Below, piece after piece: positions 1 to 9,484 of a stretch of DNA of 37,155 bases. Both the position numbers and the translations under genes were made by a program. Positions within the stretch are counted from its first letter, which is position 1; every line of letters starts with the position of its first letter. This stretch comes from an uncultured Clostridia bacterium (lineage in GTDB: Bacteria > Bacillota > Clostridia > Christensenellales > Aristaeellaceae). The notes beneath the pieces were generated by a model. That model searched no databases. It worked only from the letters and a program-made list of their open reading frames with translations, and was not told where the DNA came from. The stretch is from the NCBI GenBank assembly GCA_946538975.1, contig CAMNHF010000012.1, positions 1 to 37,155 on the forward strand, written 5' to 3'.

Positions 1-2736
1 GCTGCCCGCCACGGTGCGGAACACCTGATAGCCCGTGCAGCCCTCCACCCGGTCCCATTTCAGGAAGGAGCAGTTCGTGTCCTTGCCCGTCACGGTGAAG
101 TTCGCGATCTTGCCCGGGATGTGCACGCTGACCTCGTCGGAGTAGGGGCCGTAGCTGATGTCGTCCCCGCTGCCGGCATAGGCGCGCACCTTGTAACGGT
201 AATCTGCGCCGGGCGTGAGGGAGTAGTTGTTGACCACGGGGGTCGTGCAGTTCTTGATCCACTTCCAGCTGCCGCCGTTCGCGGAGCGCCAGAGCTGGTA
301 GCCCTCCGCGCCCGCGGTGCGCGCCCACTGGATGCGGCTGGCGTTGGTGTCGACCGGGTTCGCGCTGATGCCGGTGACGGCCTCCAGCGGCAGCCGCGGC
401 ACGTCGGTCACCGTCCGGGTCTGCGTTTCAAAGGCCGGATGGGTGAACACGGCGGTGTAGGTCGTCTCGCCCATGGCGGTCCAGGTGGCCGGCAGGGTGA
501 TCTCGGCGGTGGTGGCGACGGTCTCGCTGACGAGGGGATCCGCACTGTCCGGCGACACCATCAGGGCCGTGACGGAGGTGCTGTCCTGCGCCCACACATA
601 GGAGGGGGTGCCGATGGGGGAGATGCTGTAGGTCTCCTGCGCCCGGTGGTTCTGCGCGATCTCATCGGGGGTATAGCGCTGCCCGTCCGACCTCGCGTAC
701 CAGCCCTTGCCCGGCAGGGTGACCAGCACGGTTCTGCCGCTGCCCTTGAAGGAGAAGCCGGCCCCCAGGGTGATCGCCTTCAGGGCGTCGCAGGCGTTGA
801 ACATGCCGCCCATGGCGGCGGCGTACTTCGTGTTGAGGCTGCTGAGGTCCAGGCTGCGCAGGGCATAGCAGTTATGGAACATGGCGCCGACGCTGGTGGG
901 CCGGGCTGCGCTGAAGCTGCTCAGATCCACGCTCTGCAGCTGCTGGCAGTTGTAGAACATGCTGCTCATGTCCGTGACGCTGCCAGTGCGAAGGCCGCTG
1001 AGGTCCAGCGTGGTGAGGCCGGTGCAGCCGGAGAACATGCCGTTCATCTTCTGCACCATGGCGGTATTGAGGCCGGTGAGGTCGATGGCCCGCAGGCCGG
1101 TGCAGTTCAGGAACAGGGAAGACATGTCCGTCACGAGGGAGGTGTCAAGGCCGCGGAAATCCACGCTCTCCAGCTTCGTGCAGCCGGAGAACATGCCGCG
1201 CATGCCGGTCACGTTCTGCACGTTGAGCATGGACAGATCGATGTGCACGAGGCTGGCGCAGCCGGCGAAGAAGCTGCTCAGATCCCTGATGGCGGACAGA
1301 TCCACCCCGGAGAGATCGAGCTCGGTCAGGCTGGCGCAGCCGCCGATCAGGGAGGCGGCCGAGGAGACGCGGAAGCCCCGCGCCCCGCCCAGGTCCAGGC
1401 TGACGAGGCTGCTGCAGCCGCTGAACAGCCTGTCCGCGTCCACGGCCCGCGCGGTGGTGAAGCCGTGCAGGTTCACGCTGACCAGATAGCGGCAGCCGCG
1501 GAACATGGAATCCATGGTCTTCACCTTGGGGCCGGTGAAGCCGGAGAGGTCGACGCTCTCCATGTGGGCGTACTCGAACATGCTGGACATATCGGTCACA
1601 TTGCGCGTGTCGAAGCTGGACAGGTCCAGGCTGTCCGCTGTGCACTTGTAGAACATCTCCGACATGTCCGTGACATAGGCGGTGGAGAAGCCGGACAGAT
1701 CCAGCACGGCCAGCTGCGAACTGGTGCAGCAGTAGAACATGCGGGACAGGTCGGTTACCTTCTCCGTCCGGAAGCCGGTCAGGTTCACCTCGCCCATGCG
1801 GTAGCAGTAGTAGAACATGTTCGCCATGCTGGTCACATTGACCGCATTCCAGCCGGCGAGGGACAGCTTCCGCAGGTTCTGGCAGTTCGAGAACATCGCG
1901 GTCATGTCGGTCACGGCGGACACGTCGAAATGGGACAGATCCAGCTCCAGCAGCGGGCAGCCGGCGAACATGCGCGTCATATCGGTGACCTTCGACGTGC
2001 TGAAGGAGGACAGGTCCAGGGTGGTCAGCTTCGCGCTGCCGCAGCCGTAGAACATGCTCGCCATGCTGACCACATTGTGCGTGTCGAAGCCGGAGACATC
2101 CAGGCTGGCGAGGCCGGTGCAGCCGCTGAACATGGACGACATGTCTGTGACGCGCGCGGTGTCAAAGCGGGAGAGGTCCAGGCTTTCCAGCTTGCTGCAG
2201 TCCTTGAACATGTTCGCCATATTGGTGACCCGGGAGGCGTCCGCACCGGAAAGGTCGATGGCTGTGCAGGACTTCATGCCCGAGAAGAGATCGGCGCAGT
2301 CCGCAGGCAGCACGATGGGCTCCGACATGTCGATCGTGCTGATGGGGACGGTCTTCCAGCGGGAGGGGATGTTGTCCTCGCCGGTGCCCCGGTGGACGGT
2401 CAGCGTGTGGTTCGCGTCGATCTCCCACTGGCAGGTGCCCCAGATGCCGGATTCCAGCACGGCCTCCTCCTGCGCTTCCTCAATCTCCAGCGGCAGCTCT
2501 TCGGTTTCGGCGATCTCTTCGATCTCCTCGATCGCCGCCTCAAAGGACAGCTCCTCGACGGAGAATTCCTCCTCCACGGCGAAAACTTCCTCTTCTACGG
2601 CGGGCTCCTCCTCCGTGACGGCGAAGGCTTCCTCCACGGCAAGGAGCTCTTCCTCGCCGGATCCGGCGGCCTCCTCGGCCAGGGCCGGGCCAAACAGCAG
2701 ACAAACGGCCAGTGCCAGTGACAGCATGTGTTTCAT
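1..2736 (-). CDS. BspA-family leucine-rich-repeat surface protein with FN3 domains (C-terminus cut by window edge)
   Basis: Reading the minus strand from an ATG at 2736 gives 912 codons that run off the left edge. Residues 1-20 form a signal peptide (MKHMLSLALAVCLLFGPALA), followed by a glutamate-rich neck to about residue 85. About 19 repeats of the BspA/DUF285 (PF03382) type follow, with the pattern TDMSSMF-x-C-x-L-x-x-LDLS. A spacer comes next, then one complete fibronectin type III module and the beginning of a second. An AGAGGAG ribosome binding site lies 9 bases upstream and a consensus promoter further up. The family consists of secreted or wall-associated binding proteins; no ligand can be read from the sequence. 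The FN3 modules are nearly the same as those in the proteins at 5269-9168 and 24695-27931, so the three are paralogues. The true C-terminus is not visible. Confidence 0.88.
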   Translation of the reverse strand, partial: MKHMLSLALAVCLLFGPALAEEAAGSGEEELLAVEEAFAVTEEEPAVEEEVFAVEEEFSVEELSFEAAIEEIEEIAETEELPLEIEEAQEEAVLESGIWGTCQWEIDANHTLTVHRGTGEDNIPSRWKTVPISTIDMSEPIVLPADCADLFSGMKSCTAIDLSGADASRVTNMANMFKDCSKLESLDLSRFDTARVTDMSSMFSGCTGLASLDVSGFDTHNVVSMASMFYGCGSAKLTTLDLSSFSTSKVTDMTRMFAGCPLLELDLSHFDVSAVTDMTAMFSNCQNLRKLSLAGWNAVNVTSMANMFYYCYRMGEVNLTGFRTEKVTDLSRMFYCCTSSQLAVLDLSGFSTAYVTDMSEMFYKCTADSLDLSSFDTRNVTDMSSMFEYAHMESVDLSGFTGPKVKTMDSMFRGCRYLVSVNLHGFTTARAVDADRLFSGCSSLVSLDLGGARGFRVSSAASLIGGCASLTELDLSGVDLSAIRDLSSFFAGCASLVHIDLSMLNVQNVTGMRGMFSGCTKLESVDFRGLDTSLVTDMSSLFLNCTGLRAIDLTGLNTAMVQKMNGMFSGCTGLTTLDLSGLRTGSVTDMSSMFYNCQQLQSVDLSSFSAARPTSVGAMFHNCYALRSLDLSSLNTKYAAAMGGMFNACDALKAITLGAGFSFKGSGRTVLVTLPGKGWYARSDGQRYTPDEIAQNHRAQETYSISPIGTPSYVWAQDSTSVTALMVSPDSADPLVSETVATTAEITLPATWTAMGETTYTAVFTHPAFETQTRTVTDVPRLPLEAVTGISANPVDTNASRIQWARTAGAEGYQLWRSANGGSWKWIKNCTTPVVNNYSLTPGADYRYKVRAYAGSGDDISYGPYSDEVSVHIPGKIANFTVTGKDTNCSFLKWDRVEGCTGYQVFRTVAGS

Positions 2737-2772
2737 GGAGATGCGCTCCTCTCGGCTTTTGATGTCGTCTCC

Positions 2773-2801
2773 ATTATAGTCCGGAAATGACAACATTGCA
2801 A
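2773..2801 (-). promoter_or_regulatory. Sigma-A-type promoter of the 1-2736 surface-protein gene
   Basis: On the minus strand the -35 box TTGCAA (2796-2801) and the -10 box TATAAT (2773-2778) are separated by exactly 17 bases. The start codon is about 37 bases downstream of the -10 box, leaving a short leader that carries the ribosome binding site. Confidence 0.75.
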
Positions 2802-2960
2802 GACGCCAAAGCCCCAAAGGCACCGCGGTCTCCGGCAAAAATCAGGGCAAAATGGGCGCGGTGGAAGGAGAATTGTGAAGGCTGTCGAATTGGGAAAGGG
2901 ACTGTATGGGGATGGGCAGCATCCCGCTGAATCTGACAACAAGACAAGGAGGCAACCCCC

Positions 2961-3437
2961 ATGAAAGCACTTGTGACCTGTTTCTCCGCCGGCGGCGTGA
3001 CGGCCGGGCTGGCCAGGCGTATGGCGGAGGCCGTCGGCGCGGCGTTCTACGAGATCCGGCCGGCCGTGCCCTACACTGCGGAGGATCTGGACTGGCGCAA
3101 TCAGCAGTCCCGGTCCACCGTCGAGATGCTCGACAAGAACTGCCGCCCCGCGCTGGCCGACACCGACGCGCCGGTCGCGGAGGCCGACGTGGTCTTCGTG
3201 GGCTATCCGGTGTGGTGGTACCGGGAGCCGTCCATCGTGGACAGCTTCCTGAGCGCCTATGATTTCACCGGGAAGAAGCTCGTTCTCTTCGCCACCTCCG
3301 GCAGCAGCGACATCGGCCCAGAGGCCCCGGCCCGCGCCGCGGAGATCACCGGCGTGCAGGTGGCGGCGGCCCGGCGCTTCCCCGCGGACGCACCGGCGGA
3401 GGAGCTGAAGGCCTGGGCGGAGGGACTGATCGGCTGA
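2961..3437 (+). CDS. Flavodoxin
   Basis: This is a 158-residue protein of the flavodoxin fold (Flavodoxin_4-like). The N-terminus MKALVTCFSAGG matches the first strand and the FMN phosphate-binding loop, although that loop is less canonical than the T/S-rich loop of classical flavodoxins. The segment VVFVGYPVWWYREPS near residues 78-92 is the typical WW-containing flavin-stacking loop, and LVLFATSGSSDIG is the next strand and loop. It is expected to bind FMN and act as a soluble electron carrier or small NAD(P)H-dependent flavoprotein. An AAGGAGG site sits 10 bases before the ATG. It is followed after 30 bases by an esterase gene on the same strand, so the two are probably co-transcribed. Confidence 0.85.
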   Translation: MKALVTCFSAGGVTAGLARRMAEAVGAAFYEIRPAVPYTAEDLDWRNQQSRSTVEMLDKNCRPALADTDAPVAEADVVFVGYPVWWYREPSIVDSFLSAYDFTGKKLVLFATSGSSDIGPEAPARAAEITGVQVAAARRFPADAPAEELKAWAEGLIG

Positions 3438-3467
3438 GCTTCCTGACCGGAAGGGGAGGGCTGCGCC

Positions 3468-4247
3468 ATGGCGTATTTCCGCATCGAATACTACTCCAAC
3501 TGCCTGCGCCGGATGACATCCTTCGAGATGCTCATCCCCAATGACTTCCGACTCGACGGGCCGCGGCAGGAGCCGCAGGGGCCGATGCGGACGCTTTTCC
3601 TGCTGCACGGCTACACCGGCAAGGCGGAAAACTGGGTGCCCGAGGCGCTGTGCCGGCAGTACAACTTCGCCATCGTGATGCCCACGGCGGAGAATTCCTT
3701 CTATCTCAACGGGGCGGCGACCGGCAGTGCGTATCAGTCCATGGTCGGCGAGGAGCTGGTGGATTACGTCCGCAGGACCTTCGGCCTGGCCGGGAGCGCG
3801 GAGGAAACCTGCATCGCGGGCATGTCCATGGGCGGCTTCGGGGCGATGCACACGGCCCTGTGCTATCCGGAGCGCTTCGGCAAGGCGGGCGCGCTGTCCT
3901 CCGCCTTCATCGTCCACGGCATCGCGGGGATGAAGCCGGGCGAGGACAACGGCGTGGCGAACTACGAATACTACCGCGCCTGCTTCGGGGATCTGGACCG
4001 GGTGGAGGAGAGCGACGCCAACCCGGAGACGCTGGTGAGGAAGCTGAAGGCCGCCGGCGCAGCGCTGCCGGGCCTCTACCTGTGCTGCGGTACGGAGGAC
4101 TTCCTGCTTGAGCCCAACCGCGCCATGCACGCCTTCCTGGAGGCCGAGCAGGTTCCGCACGAATACCATGAAGGGCCTGGCCGCCATGACATGGCCTTCT
4201 GGTCGCAGTGGATCGGGAAGGTCGTGGAATGGATGTTCGCGCGGTAA
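3468..4247 (+). CDS. Alpha/beta-hydrolase esterase (esterase D / tributyrin esterase type)
   Basis: A 259-residue cytoplasmic hydrolase with no signal peptide. The oxyanion-hole region is LFLLHGYTG, the nucleophile elbow is GMSMGG with Ser120, the acid is probably Asp211 in GTEDFLLEPN, and the base is probably His240 in GRHDMAFW. This order and spacing match the esterase-D / putative tributyrin esterase family, which cleaves short-chain acyl or acetyl esters, often from carbohydrates. A GGGGAGGG site lies before the ATG. It closes the flavodoxin-esterase unit, which ends at a terminator at 4277-4305. The substrate is inferred only at family level. Confidence 0.85.
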   Translation: MAYFRIEYYSNCLRRMTSFEMLIPNDFRLDGPRQEPQGPMRTLFLLHGYTGKAENWVPEALCRQYNFAIVMPTAENSFYLNGAATGSAYQSMVGEELVDYVRRTFGLAGSAEETCIAGMSMGGFGAMHTALCYPERFGKAGALSSAFIVHGIAGMKPGEDNGVANYEYYRACFGDLDRVEESDANPETLVRKLKAAGAALPGLYLCCGTEDFLLEPNRAMHAFLEAEQVPHEYHEGPGRHDMAFWSQWIGKVVEWMFAR

Positions 4248-4276
4248 AGGCGCGGCCCCGGCCCATCCAAACGGCT

Positions 4277-4305
4277 CGCGGATCATCGGGATCCGCGGGC
4301 TTTTT
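4277..4305 (+). terminator. Rho-independent terminator after the esterase
   Basis: A perfect 8-bp stem CGCGGATC/GATCCGCG with a five-base loop is followed by GGC and five T residues. Confidence 0.85.
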
Positions 4306-4310
4306 CGTGA

Positions 4311-4574
4311 TCGGGAAACAGGGATCGCTTCTCCACCTGGGCCCTGCCCGTGAACATGTCCATGATCAACGGCAGCTTCGAATATGCGCGCCTCTATGCC
4401 GAGGGCAAGACCGAAGGCAAGGTGGACGTGGCTGCGCTCCAGAAGTGCTACAGCGAGGCGGCCGGCAGCGAGATCGAATTCACCAAGTATGTGGACGCCG
4501 ACGGCAATGAGTATGCCAACTATCTGCTCATCGCCCTGGATCCCATCAATTTCGCAGATTATCTCGGCGACTGA
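4311..4574 (+). pseudogene. C-terminal remnant of a periplasmic-binding-type protein (DUF3798-like)
   Basis: An open frame of 88 codons begins right after a stop at 4308 and has no start with a plausible ribosome binding site; a GTG at 4350 is possible. The residues (STWALPVNMSMI, EYAxLYAEGKTEGKVD, YVDADGNEYANYLLIALD) look like the last ~85 residues of a DUF3798-type solute-binding protein, a family that I recall being encoded beside sugar-type ABC ATPases. This reading is from memory of the family and not from a search. The N-terminal three quarters and the signal peptide are missing. The next remnant downstream is such an ATPase, which supports the idea of a decayed transporter operon. Confidence 0.5.
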
Positions 4575-4590
4575 GATCGCGGCGAATCCT

Positions 4591-4630
4591 GCTGCCCGGA
4601 CGTCCAACGAAGGATGCGCGGGCAGCTTTT
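4591..4630 (+). terminator. Hairpin between the two transporter remnants
   Basis: GCTGCCCG (4591-4598) pairs with CGGGCAGC (4619-4626) around a 20-base loop and is followed by TTTT. Such intergenic hairpins are common between binding-protein and ATPase genes and limit read-through, so this one is probably a relic of the ancestral operon. Confidence 0.5.
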
Positions 4631-4735
4631 GTAAGAACTCGGAGGCAGCCGGCTGATCCGCGGATCCGCACGGCCTGAAGCGGCAGGGCCCGCCGCAGAC
4701 GGTCAGCCGGGGGCCGGAGAAAGGGTGTTTTACGG

Positions 4736-5005
4736 TTGAGCAGTGAGTTTATCCTCGAGATGGAGCACATCACCAAGATGTACGGCCCCAACGCGGTGCT
4801 GAAGGATGTCTCCCTCCGCATCCGCCCGGGAGAAATCCACGCGCTGCTCGGTGAAAACGGCGCGGGCAAGTCCACATTGATGAATGTGCTTTTCGGCATG
4901 CCCGTCATCCGTTCCACCGGCGGCTTTGAGGGCACCATCTCCCTGGCGGATGATTCTTCCGCTGCGGGACATGCTTCTGGAAGGCCGCGGGAGGCTCCTG
5001 CCTGA
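4736..5005 (+). pseudogene. N-terminal fragment of a sugar-type ABC transporter ATP-binding protein (MglA/XylG-like)
   Basis: The frame from a TTG at 4736 encodes a recognisable start of a sugar-type (CUT2-like) ABC ATPase: [19 protein letters not shown], then the Walker A region [14 protein letters not shown] at about residues 40-53, then [16 protein letters not shown]. Homology stops around residue 70 (position about 4945), after which the frame continues with unrelated residues and stops at 5005. Family members are about 500 residues and contain two ATPase modules, so at least 85% is gone, including the signature motif and Walker B. A non-functional relic is the likely interpretation. Confidence 0.75.
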
Positions 5006-5147
5006 GGTCGTGATCCCAGCGGATTTCAACGATGACCTGCTCTCCGCGCTGGCGCACATGGCGCAGCGGAGAGGCATCCCGGATGAGCTTCGCGCGCACT
5101 GGAGCCGCCTGCTGGCAGAACGGTGCCGCGCAGGGGGAGACGGCTGA
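4950..5147 (+). pseudogene. Short open frame, possibly the 3' remnant of another deleted gene
   Basis: An ATG-initiated frame of 65 codons (beginning [20 protein letters not shown]) overlaps the end of the ATPase fragment in another frame. It has a plausible, amphipathic C-terminal-like sequence (FNDDLLSALAHMAQRRGIPDELRAHW) but no good ribosome binding site. I do not recognise the family. It may be the far end of the gene that recombined into the transporter locus, or a chance frame. It is followed by about 80 bases with no gene and a GC-rich hairpin at 5206-5227. Confidence 0.3.
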
Positions 5148-5232
5148 CGCGCCGTGACAGGAGCTGCGGACGGCAGCCGGCGGGGCATCGCGCAGCACAA
5201 TCAAAGCGGGGCGATCTGCCGCCCCGCCATGC

Positions 5233-5263
5233 AAAAGGCCCGCGGGAGTGTTTCCCACGGGCC
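5233..5263 (-). terminator. Rho-independent terminator of the 5269-9168 gene
   Basis: On the minus strand an 11-bp stem (GGCCCGTGGGA/TCCCGCGGGCC, one G-T pair) with a five-base loop is followed by TTTT, only a few bases after the stop codon. Confidence 0.85.
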
Positions 5264-5268
5264 GTGTT

Positions 5269-8200
5269 TCATTTGGTGAAGGCGTGCTTTGCCTCGGAGA
5301 GCTGGCCGTAATACCTGCCGCCGCCCGGAAGGTCCACATAGCTGCGCACCTTGAACCAGTAGTCGGTCTTCGCCTTGAGGCCGGTCAGGGTTGCGGTCAG
5401 CGTGCCGGCGGGGATGTTCTTCCACCAGGTGTACTCGCCGCCGGTGCCGGCTTCGGTGTAGAAGATCTGGTAGCCGGTGGCGCCGTCGGCCTTCGACCAG
5501 GTGATGGCGATCTGCTTGTTGCCGCCCTTCAGCGTGACGCTCACCTGCGGCTGGATGTACACCTTCACGCCCTCGGAATACTGGCCATAGGCGCGCTTGC
5601 CGTCGGGCAGGTCCACATAGGCGCGGATCTTGTAGTAATAGGTCGTGCCGGGGGTCAGGCTGTAGTTCGCCACCTGCGCCGTCGTCGCGTTCTTCACCCA
5701 CTGGTATTCGCCGCTGCCGGCCACCGTGCGGAACACCTGATAGCCCGTGCAGCCGGCCACCTTGTCCCACTTGAGGAAGGAGCAGTTCGTGTCCTTGCCG
5801 GTGACGGTGAAGTTCTTGATCTCGCCCAGGATGTGGACGCTGACTTCCTCGGAGAACTCGCCGTAGACGCGGTCCGCGCCCTCGCCGACATAGGCGCGCA
5901 CCTTGTACTTGTAGTTGCCGCCGGGGGCCAGGGAGTAGTTGCTGGCGTTGTTCACGGTGACGTTCTTGATCCACTTGAAGTCGCTGCCGTTGTAGCTGCG
6001 CCAGAGCTGGTAGCCGTCGGCACGGTCTGTCTTGATCCACTCGATGCGGGCCGCGTTGGTGTCCACGGGGCGGGCGGTGATGCCGGTGACCAGGTACACC
6101 CGCAGCGGCTCGATGTCGGCCAGCGTCATCGTCTGCGCAGTGAAGGCCGGATTCTCGAACGGCGCGCTGGTGTAGGTGGTCTCGCCGCGCTCGGTGTAGG
6201 TGGGCTTCTTCGTCACGGTCGCGGTGACCGCCGCCGTTTCCGACTCAATATGGGTCTTGTCATGATTGCAGCGTCTGGTGGCGATCACGACGGTGTTGTC
6301 CTCTTTCCAGATGTACGCCGCCGCGCTCCAGTCATGGCCCTTCGCCGGGATGTCCGTCAGCGTGCGGGACTGGATCGCGAAGTCGGCGTTGGTGAAGCGG
6401 GCGATGTACATCGTCTGGCCCATCTCCGTGCAGGTGGCGGGCACTTCCACATAGGACGCCGGCTGGACGGTCTCGGTCTCCACATGCTTTGCGTTGCGGG
6501 CGCAGACGCGGGTCGCGGTGACCGTGCTGCTGTCGTCGGCCCAGGTGTAGACGGTGTCGTGCCAGTCGTGGCCCAGCGGTGCAATCTCCTCCTGCTCGTT
6601 GAAGACCTCGCCGCAGACGGTGCAGTAGCGGCCGTCGGTCAGGCCCGCCTCGGTGCAGGTGGCGGCCTTGCCCTTCACGGTTACGGTGTTGTGCTTCGGA
6701 CAGTAGCAGACGACCTGCGCGGTGGCGGTGAGGCCGTTGGCGGTGGCTGCGGTGACGGTCACGGTGCCGGCCTTCAGCGCGGTGACCGTGCCGTTCGCGT
6801 CGATCGCGGCGATGGCCGGATCCGCGCTGGAGAAGGTCAGCATCTGGTTGTCGTAGCCCTCGCCGGTGACCGTGGTGACATGGGCGGTCAGGGCGAGCGG
6901 GCTGCCGATGGCCACGCGGTATTCCGCCTGGGAGAAGGCCACGCTGGCGGCCGCGGTGCACACGATGATCTTGCGGCTGCGGGCCACGCCGTTCTGGGCG
7001 GTGGCGGTGATGGTGGCCGTGCCGGGGCGCTTGGCCGTGACGAGGCCGCTCGCGCTGACGGTGGCGATGGTTTCGCCGGAGCTGCTCCAGGTGATGGTGA
7101 GCTCCGCACCCTCCGGCACCGCCTGGCCCACGCTGAGCAGCCGCGTACCCTTGGTCTCCACGTAGATGTCGCCTGCCGCGCTGCCATCCACGTCCAGCAG
7201 GGCGAAATCGGTCGGATTGGCGTGGACAGTGACCTTTACGCTGGCGGTTTTGCCGCCGACCTTGAGCGTGATGGTGGCCTGGCCCACGGCCTTGGCGGTC
7301 AGCTTGTCGCCCTTGACCGCGACGATCTCCGGGGCGCTGCTGGTGATGGTCTGCGTCTCTTCGCCGATCAGCGGCCACACGGTGGCGCCGAGCTGGCGGC
7401 TCTCGCCGTATTCCAGGGTAAAGGCGGCGGGCATGGTGATCTGGTAGAAGGTGCCGTTCGCGGTGTCGTCCACATAGACCTTGGGATAGCCCACCTCATC
7501 GGCCCAGTAGTCCGCCTCGGAGTACTCATGGCAGTAGACGGTCGTTTTCTTCGAGAAGGCCGTCTGCCCGATGGAGGTGATCCCCGCCGGGATATACACG
7601 CTGGACGGGCAGGAGCTGCCGGTGAAGGCGCTGTCCGCGATGGAGGTCACCGGGAGGCCGTTGATTGTTGTAGGCACACTGACGCGGGATGCAGTGCCGT
7701 AATGCTTGGTGATGGTGATTTGCCCGTCTTTTTCCTCGATCTCCCAGAGCAGCGGGTGAATGCGCTGCTGGGCGACAAGAACTTTGCCGCAGACGGAGCA
7801 ATGGCTGCCCTCGGTCAGGCCGGGCTCTGTGTCCGTAGGCTCTATGGCTTCATCGACGGTAGGCGTGTGCGGTAATAAAGGGATGACCTTTGGTTCAACA
7901 TCGCCACAGATTGTACAATGCCCCCTTGCGGTCATTCCTGTTTTTGTGCAAGTGGCCGGTACGGGTTCTGAACTGGCCACAAAGTCTTTGTGACTCAGCA
8001 CATTGACTTTATCCCCATAACCACTACTCTGCTCCCAACTGTGCAGATAAGAAGAACATTTTGAAAAGAGAATGCTCGTCAGGCTGCTGCAGTCAAAGAA
8101 AGCATATGAGCCAATTCTGGTGACACTGTCAGGGATCGTGATGCTCGTCAGGCTGCTGCAGCCATCGAAAGCTTCGGCACCAATGCTGGTAACACTGTCC

Positions 8201-9168
8201 GGGATCGTGATGCTCGTTTCTGCTCCAATATAATCATAGAGCACATTATGCACTACAATGAATCCATTCGCGTCAGCCAGTTTATCGCAGCGAGCGAAAG
8301 CACGTTCGCCAATGCTGGTGACGCTGTTCGGGATCGTGATGCTCGTCAGGCTGCGGCAGCCATTGAAAGCAGACCGGCCAATGCTGGTGACGCTGTCCGG
8401 GATCGTGATGCTCGTCAGGCTGACGCAAAAAATGAAAGCAGAGTCGCCAATGCTGGTGACGCTGTTCGGGATCGTGATGCTCGTCAGGCTGTAGCAGCAA
8501 TCGAAAGCATAGGAGCCAATGCTGGTGACGCTGTCGGGGATTGTGATGCTCGTCAGGTTGTAGCATGTATAGAAAGCATACCAACCAATGCTGGTGACAC
8601 TGTCCGGGATCGTGATGCTCGTCAGGCTGCTGCAGTTAGAGAAAGCCCACTCGCCAATGCTGGTGACGCTGTCGGGGATCGTGATGCTCGTCAGGTTGCT
8701 GCAGGAAGAGAAAGCGCGGTTGCCAATGCTGGTGACGCCGTTCCCAATCTTTACCGTTTTGATTGAGCTTCTGTTCTTATACCAAGGTACATCCGCAATT
8801 TCATCCCAATTATACATCGCTCCCGATCCGCTGATCGTCAGCACTCCGTCGCTGTCCAGCGTCCAGGTCAGATTCGCGCCGCATTTCCCGGAAGTCGCCT
8901 CTTCTTTCTCCTCCTCGATCCCCACCGGCTCTTCCTCCGGCTCAGTCTCGACCGCTTCGATCTCTTCCACGGCCTCTTCCGGGATCAGTTCTTCCTCGGA
9001 GACCGTCATCTCCTCTTCCTGGGCCTCGAAGGTCTCCTCCCCCGCCCAGACCGGCTCCTCTTCCACCGTGAAGGCATACTCCTCCTCCACGGCAAAAATC
9101 TCCTCCTCCGCACCGGCGGCGGCCAGGAGCAGCATCAGGGTCAGCATTATGGCCAGCAAGCGTTTCAT
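5269..9168 (-). CDS. BspA-family surface protein: LRR_5 repeats, Ig-like (BIG2) and three FN3 domains
   Basis: A 1299-residue secreted protein. A signal peptide ([20 protein letters not shown]) is followed by a glutamate-rich neck to about residue 90. The typical BspA entry module ([19 protein letters not shown]) leads into nine to ten LRR_5 repeats of 23 residues with the core [13 protein letters not shown]-x-x-AF. CxxCG segments (CTICG, CSVCG, later CTVCG) alternate with 'PATCT-x-x-G' linkers. Then come another LRR stretch, two or three BIG2-type beta domains at about residues 590-830, further linker modules, and three FN3 modules at about 1010-1299. There is no sortase motif or transmembrane tail, so anchoring is unclear. 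AAGGAGGA precedes the ATG at good distance. A role in adhesion or glycan/protein binding is inferred from the family. Confidence 0.9.
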   Translation of the reverse strand: MKRLLAIMLTLMLLLAAAGAEEEIFAVEEEYAFTVEEEPVWAGEETFEAQEEEMTVSEEELIPEEAVEEIEAVETEPEEEPVGIEEEKEEATSGKCGANLTWTLDSDGVLTISGSGAMYNWDEIADVPWYKNRSSIKTVKIGNGVTSIGNRAFSSCSNLTSITIPDSVTSIGEWAFSNCSSLTSITIPDSVTSIGWYAFYTCYNLTSITIPDSVTSIGSYAFDCCYSLTSITIPNSVTSIGDSAFIFCVSLTSITIPDSVTSIGRSAFNGCRSLTSITIPNSVTSIGERAFARCDKLADANGFIVVHNVLYDYIGAETSITIPDSVTSIGAEAFDGCSSLTSITIPDSVTRIGSYAFFDCSSLTSILFSKCSSYLHSWEQSSGYGDKVNVLSHKDFVASSEPVPATCTKTGMTARGHCTICGDVEPKVIPLLPHTPTVDEAIEPTDTEPGLTEGSHCSVCGKVLVAQQRIHPLLWEIEEKDGQITITKHYGTASRVSVPTTINGLPVTSIADSAFTGSSCPSSVYIPAGITSIGQTAFSKKTTVYCHEYSEADYWADEVGYPKVYVDDTANGTFYQITMPAAFTLEYGESRQLGATVWPLIGEETQTITSSAPEIVAVKGDKLTAKAVGQATITLKVGGKTASVKVTVHANPTDFALLDVDGSAAGDIYVETKGTRLLSVGQAVPEGAELTITWSSSGETIATVSASGLVTAKRPGTATITATAQNGVARSRKIIVCTAAASVAFSQAEYRVAIGSPLALTAHVTTVTGEGYDNQMLTFSSADPAIAAIDANGTVTALKAGTVTVTAATANGLTATAQVVCYCPKHNTVTVKGKAATCTEAGLTDGRYCTVCGEVFNEQEEIAPLGHDWHDTVYTWADDSSTVTATRVCARNAKHVETETVQPASYVEVPATCTEMGQTMYIARFTNADFAIQSRTLTDIPAKGHDWSAAAYIWKEDNTVVIATRRCNHDKTHIESETAAVTATVTKKPTYTERGETTYTSAPFENPAFTAQTMTLADIEPLRVYLVTGITARPVDTNAARIEWIKTDRADGYQLWRSYNGSDFKWIKNVTVNNASNYSLAPGGNYKYKVRAYVGEGADRVYGEFSEEVSVHILGEIKNFTVTGKDTNCSFLKWDKVAGCTGYQVFRTVAGSGEYQWVKNATTAQVANYSLTPGTTYYYKIRAYVDLPDGKRAYGQYSEGVKVYIQPQVSVTLKGGNKQIAITWSKADGATGYQIFYTEAGTGGEYTWWKNIPAGTLTATLTGLKAKTDYWFKVRSYVDLPGGGRYYGQLSEAKHAFTK
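8090..8760 (-). repeat. Tandem 69-bp repeats coding the LRR_5 units
   Basis: Nine copies of a 69-base unit are visible, each containing close variants of GGGATCGTGATGCTCGTCAG and CCAATGCTGGTGACGCTGT on the plus strand. One non-repeat island at about 8206-8275 interrupts the row. The unit length is a multiple of three, so gain or loss of copies would keep the frame. Base identity between copies is higher than protein structure demands, which points to recent duplication or gene conversion. Confidence 0.85.
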
Positions 9169-9211
9169 CGGGCATCCTCCTTATATCAAGCACAGTGAAT
9201 CCACACAGCAA

Positions 9212-9240
9212 ATGATACCTTTTCCGGACGCTTCCGTCAA
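9212..9240 (-). promoter_or_regulatory. Promoter of the 5269-9168 surface-protein gene
   Basis: Minus-strand -35 TTGACG (9235-9240) and -10 TATCAT (9212-9217) with a 17-base spacer. The start codon lies about 43 bases downstream of the -10 box. Confidence 0.75.
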
Positions 9241-9365
9241 GTGTTCCGGCAAAAAAGAGAACAGCCCGCCGTCCGGAGCAGCGGATTCCGCCGCATATTG
9301 CCGTGCAGGCCATGATCCTTGCGGAGCCCTCCGCAATCCTGCATTCCCCCTCCAAAATCACGCAC

Positions 9366-9390
9366 AAAAAAGCCTGCATTCCTGCAGGCT
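9366..9390 (-). terminator. Terminator of the tRNA-Thr transcript
   Basis: On the minus strand a perfect 8-bp stem AGCCTGCA/TGCAGGCT with loop GGAA is followed by a run of T residues, three bases after the tRNA CCA end. Confidence 0.9.
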
Positions 9391-9393
9391 TTG

Positions 9394-9469
<76 letters not shown>

Positions 9470-9484
9470 AAAGGCAACGGTTGG

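Noticed and set aside
121-2721. Long open frame of 866 codons on the plus strand
   Set aside because: It is an antisense shadow of the BspA-type gene: its composition is repetitive, with no folded-domain signature, while the minus strand has a signal peptide, repeats, a site and a promoter.
5206-5227. Perfect GC-rich hairpin GCGGGGCG/CGCCCCGC
   Set aside because: No T tract follows on either strand, so it is not called as a terminator; it may simply help fold the end of the minus-strand transcript.
5248-7875. 875-codon plus-strand frame
   Set aside because: It is opposite the FN3/BIG2 part of a real gene; Ala/Gly/His-rich residues and no site mark it as a GC-driven shadow.
8090-8760. Possible CRISPR array, because of regular repeats
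   Set aside because: The units are contiguous, 69 bases long and in frame, without distinct repeat and spacer parts; no cas genes are near.
8248-8766. Plus-strand frame with regular [13 protein letters not shown] repeats
   Set aside because: It arises because the 69-bp repeat array is a multiple of three, so any open frame repeats too; there is no site or promoter, and the repeats code LRR units in the other strand.
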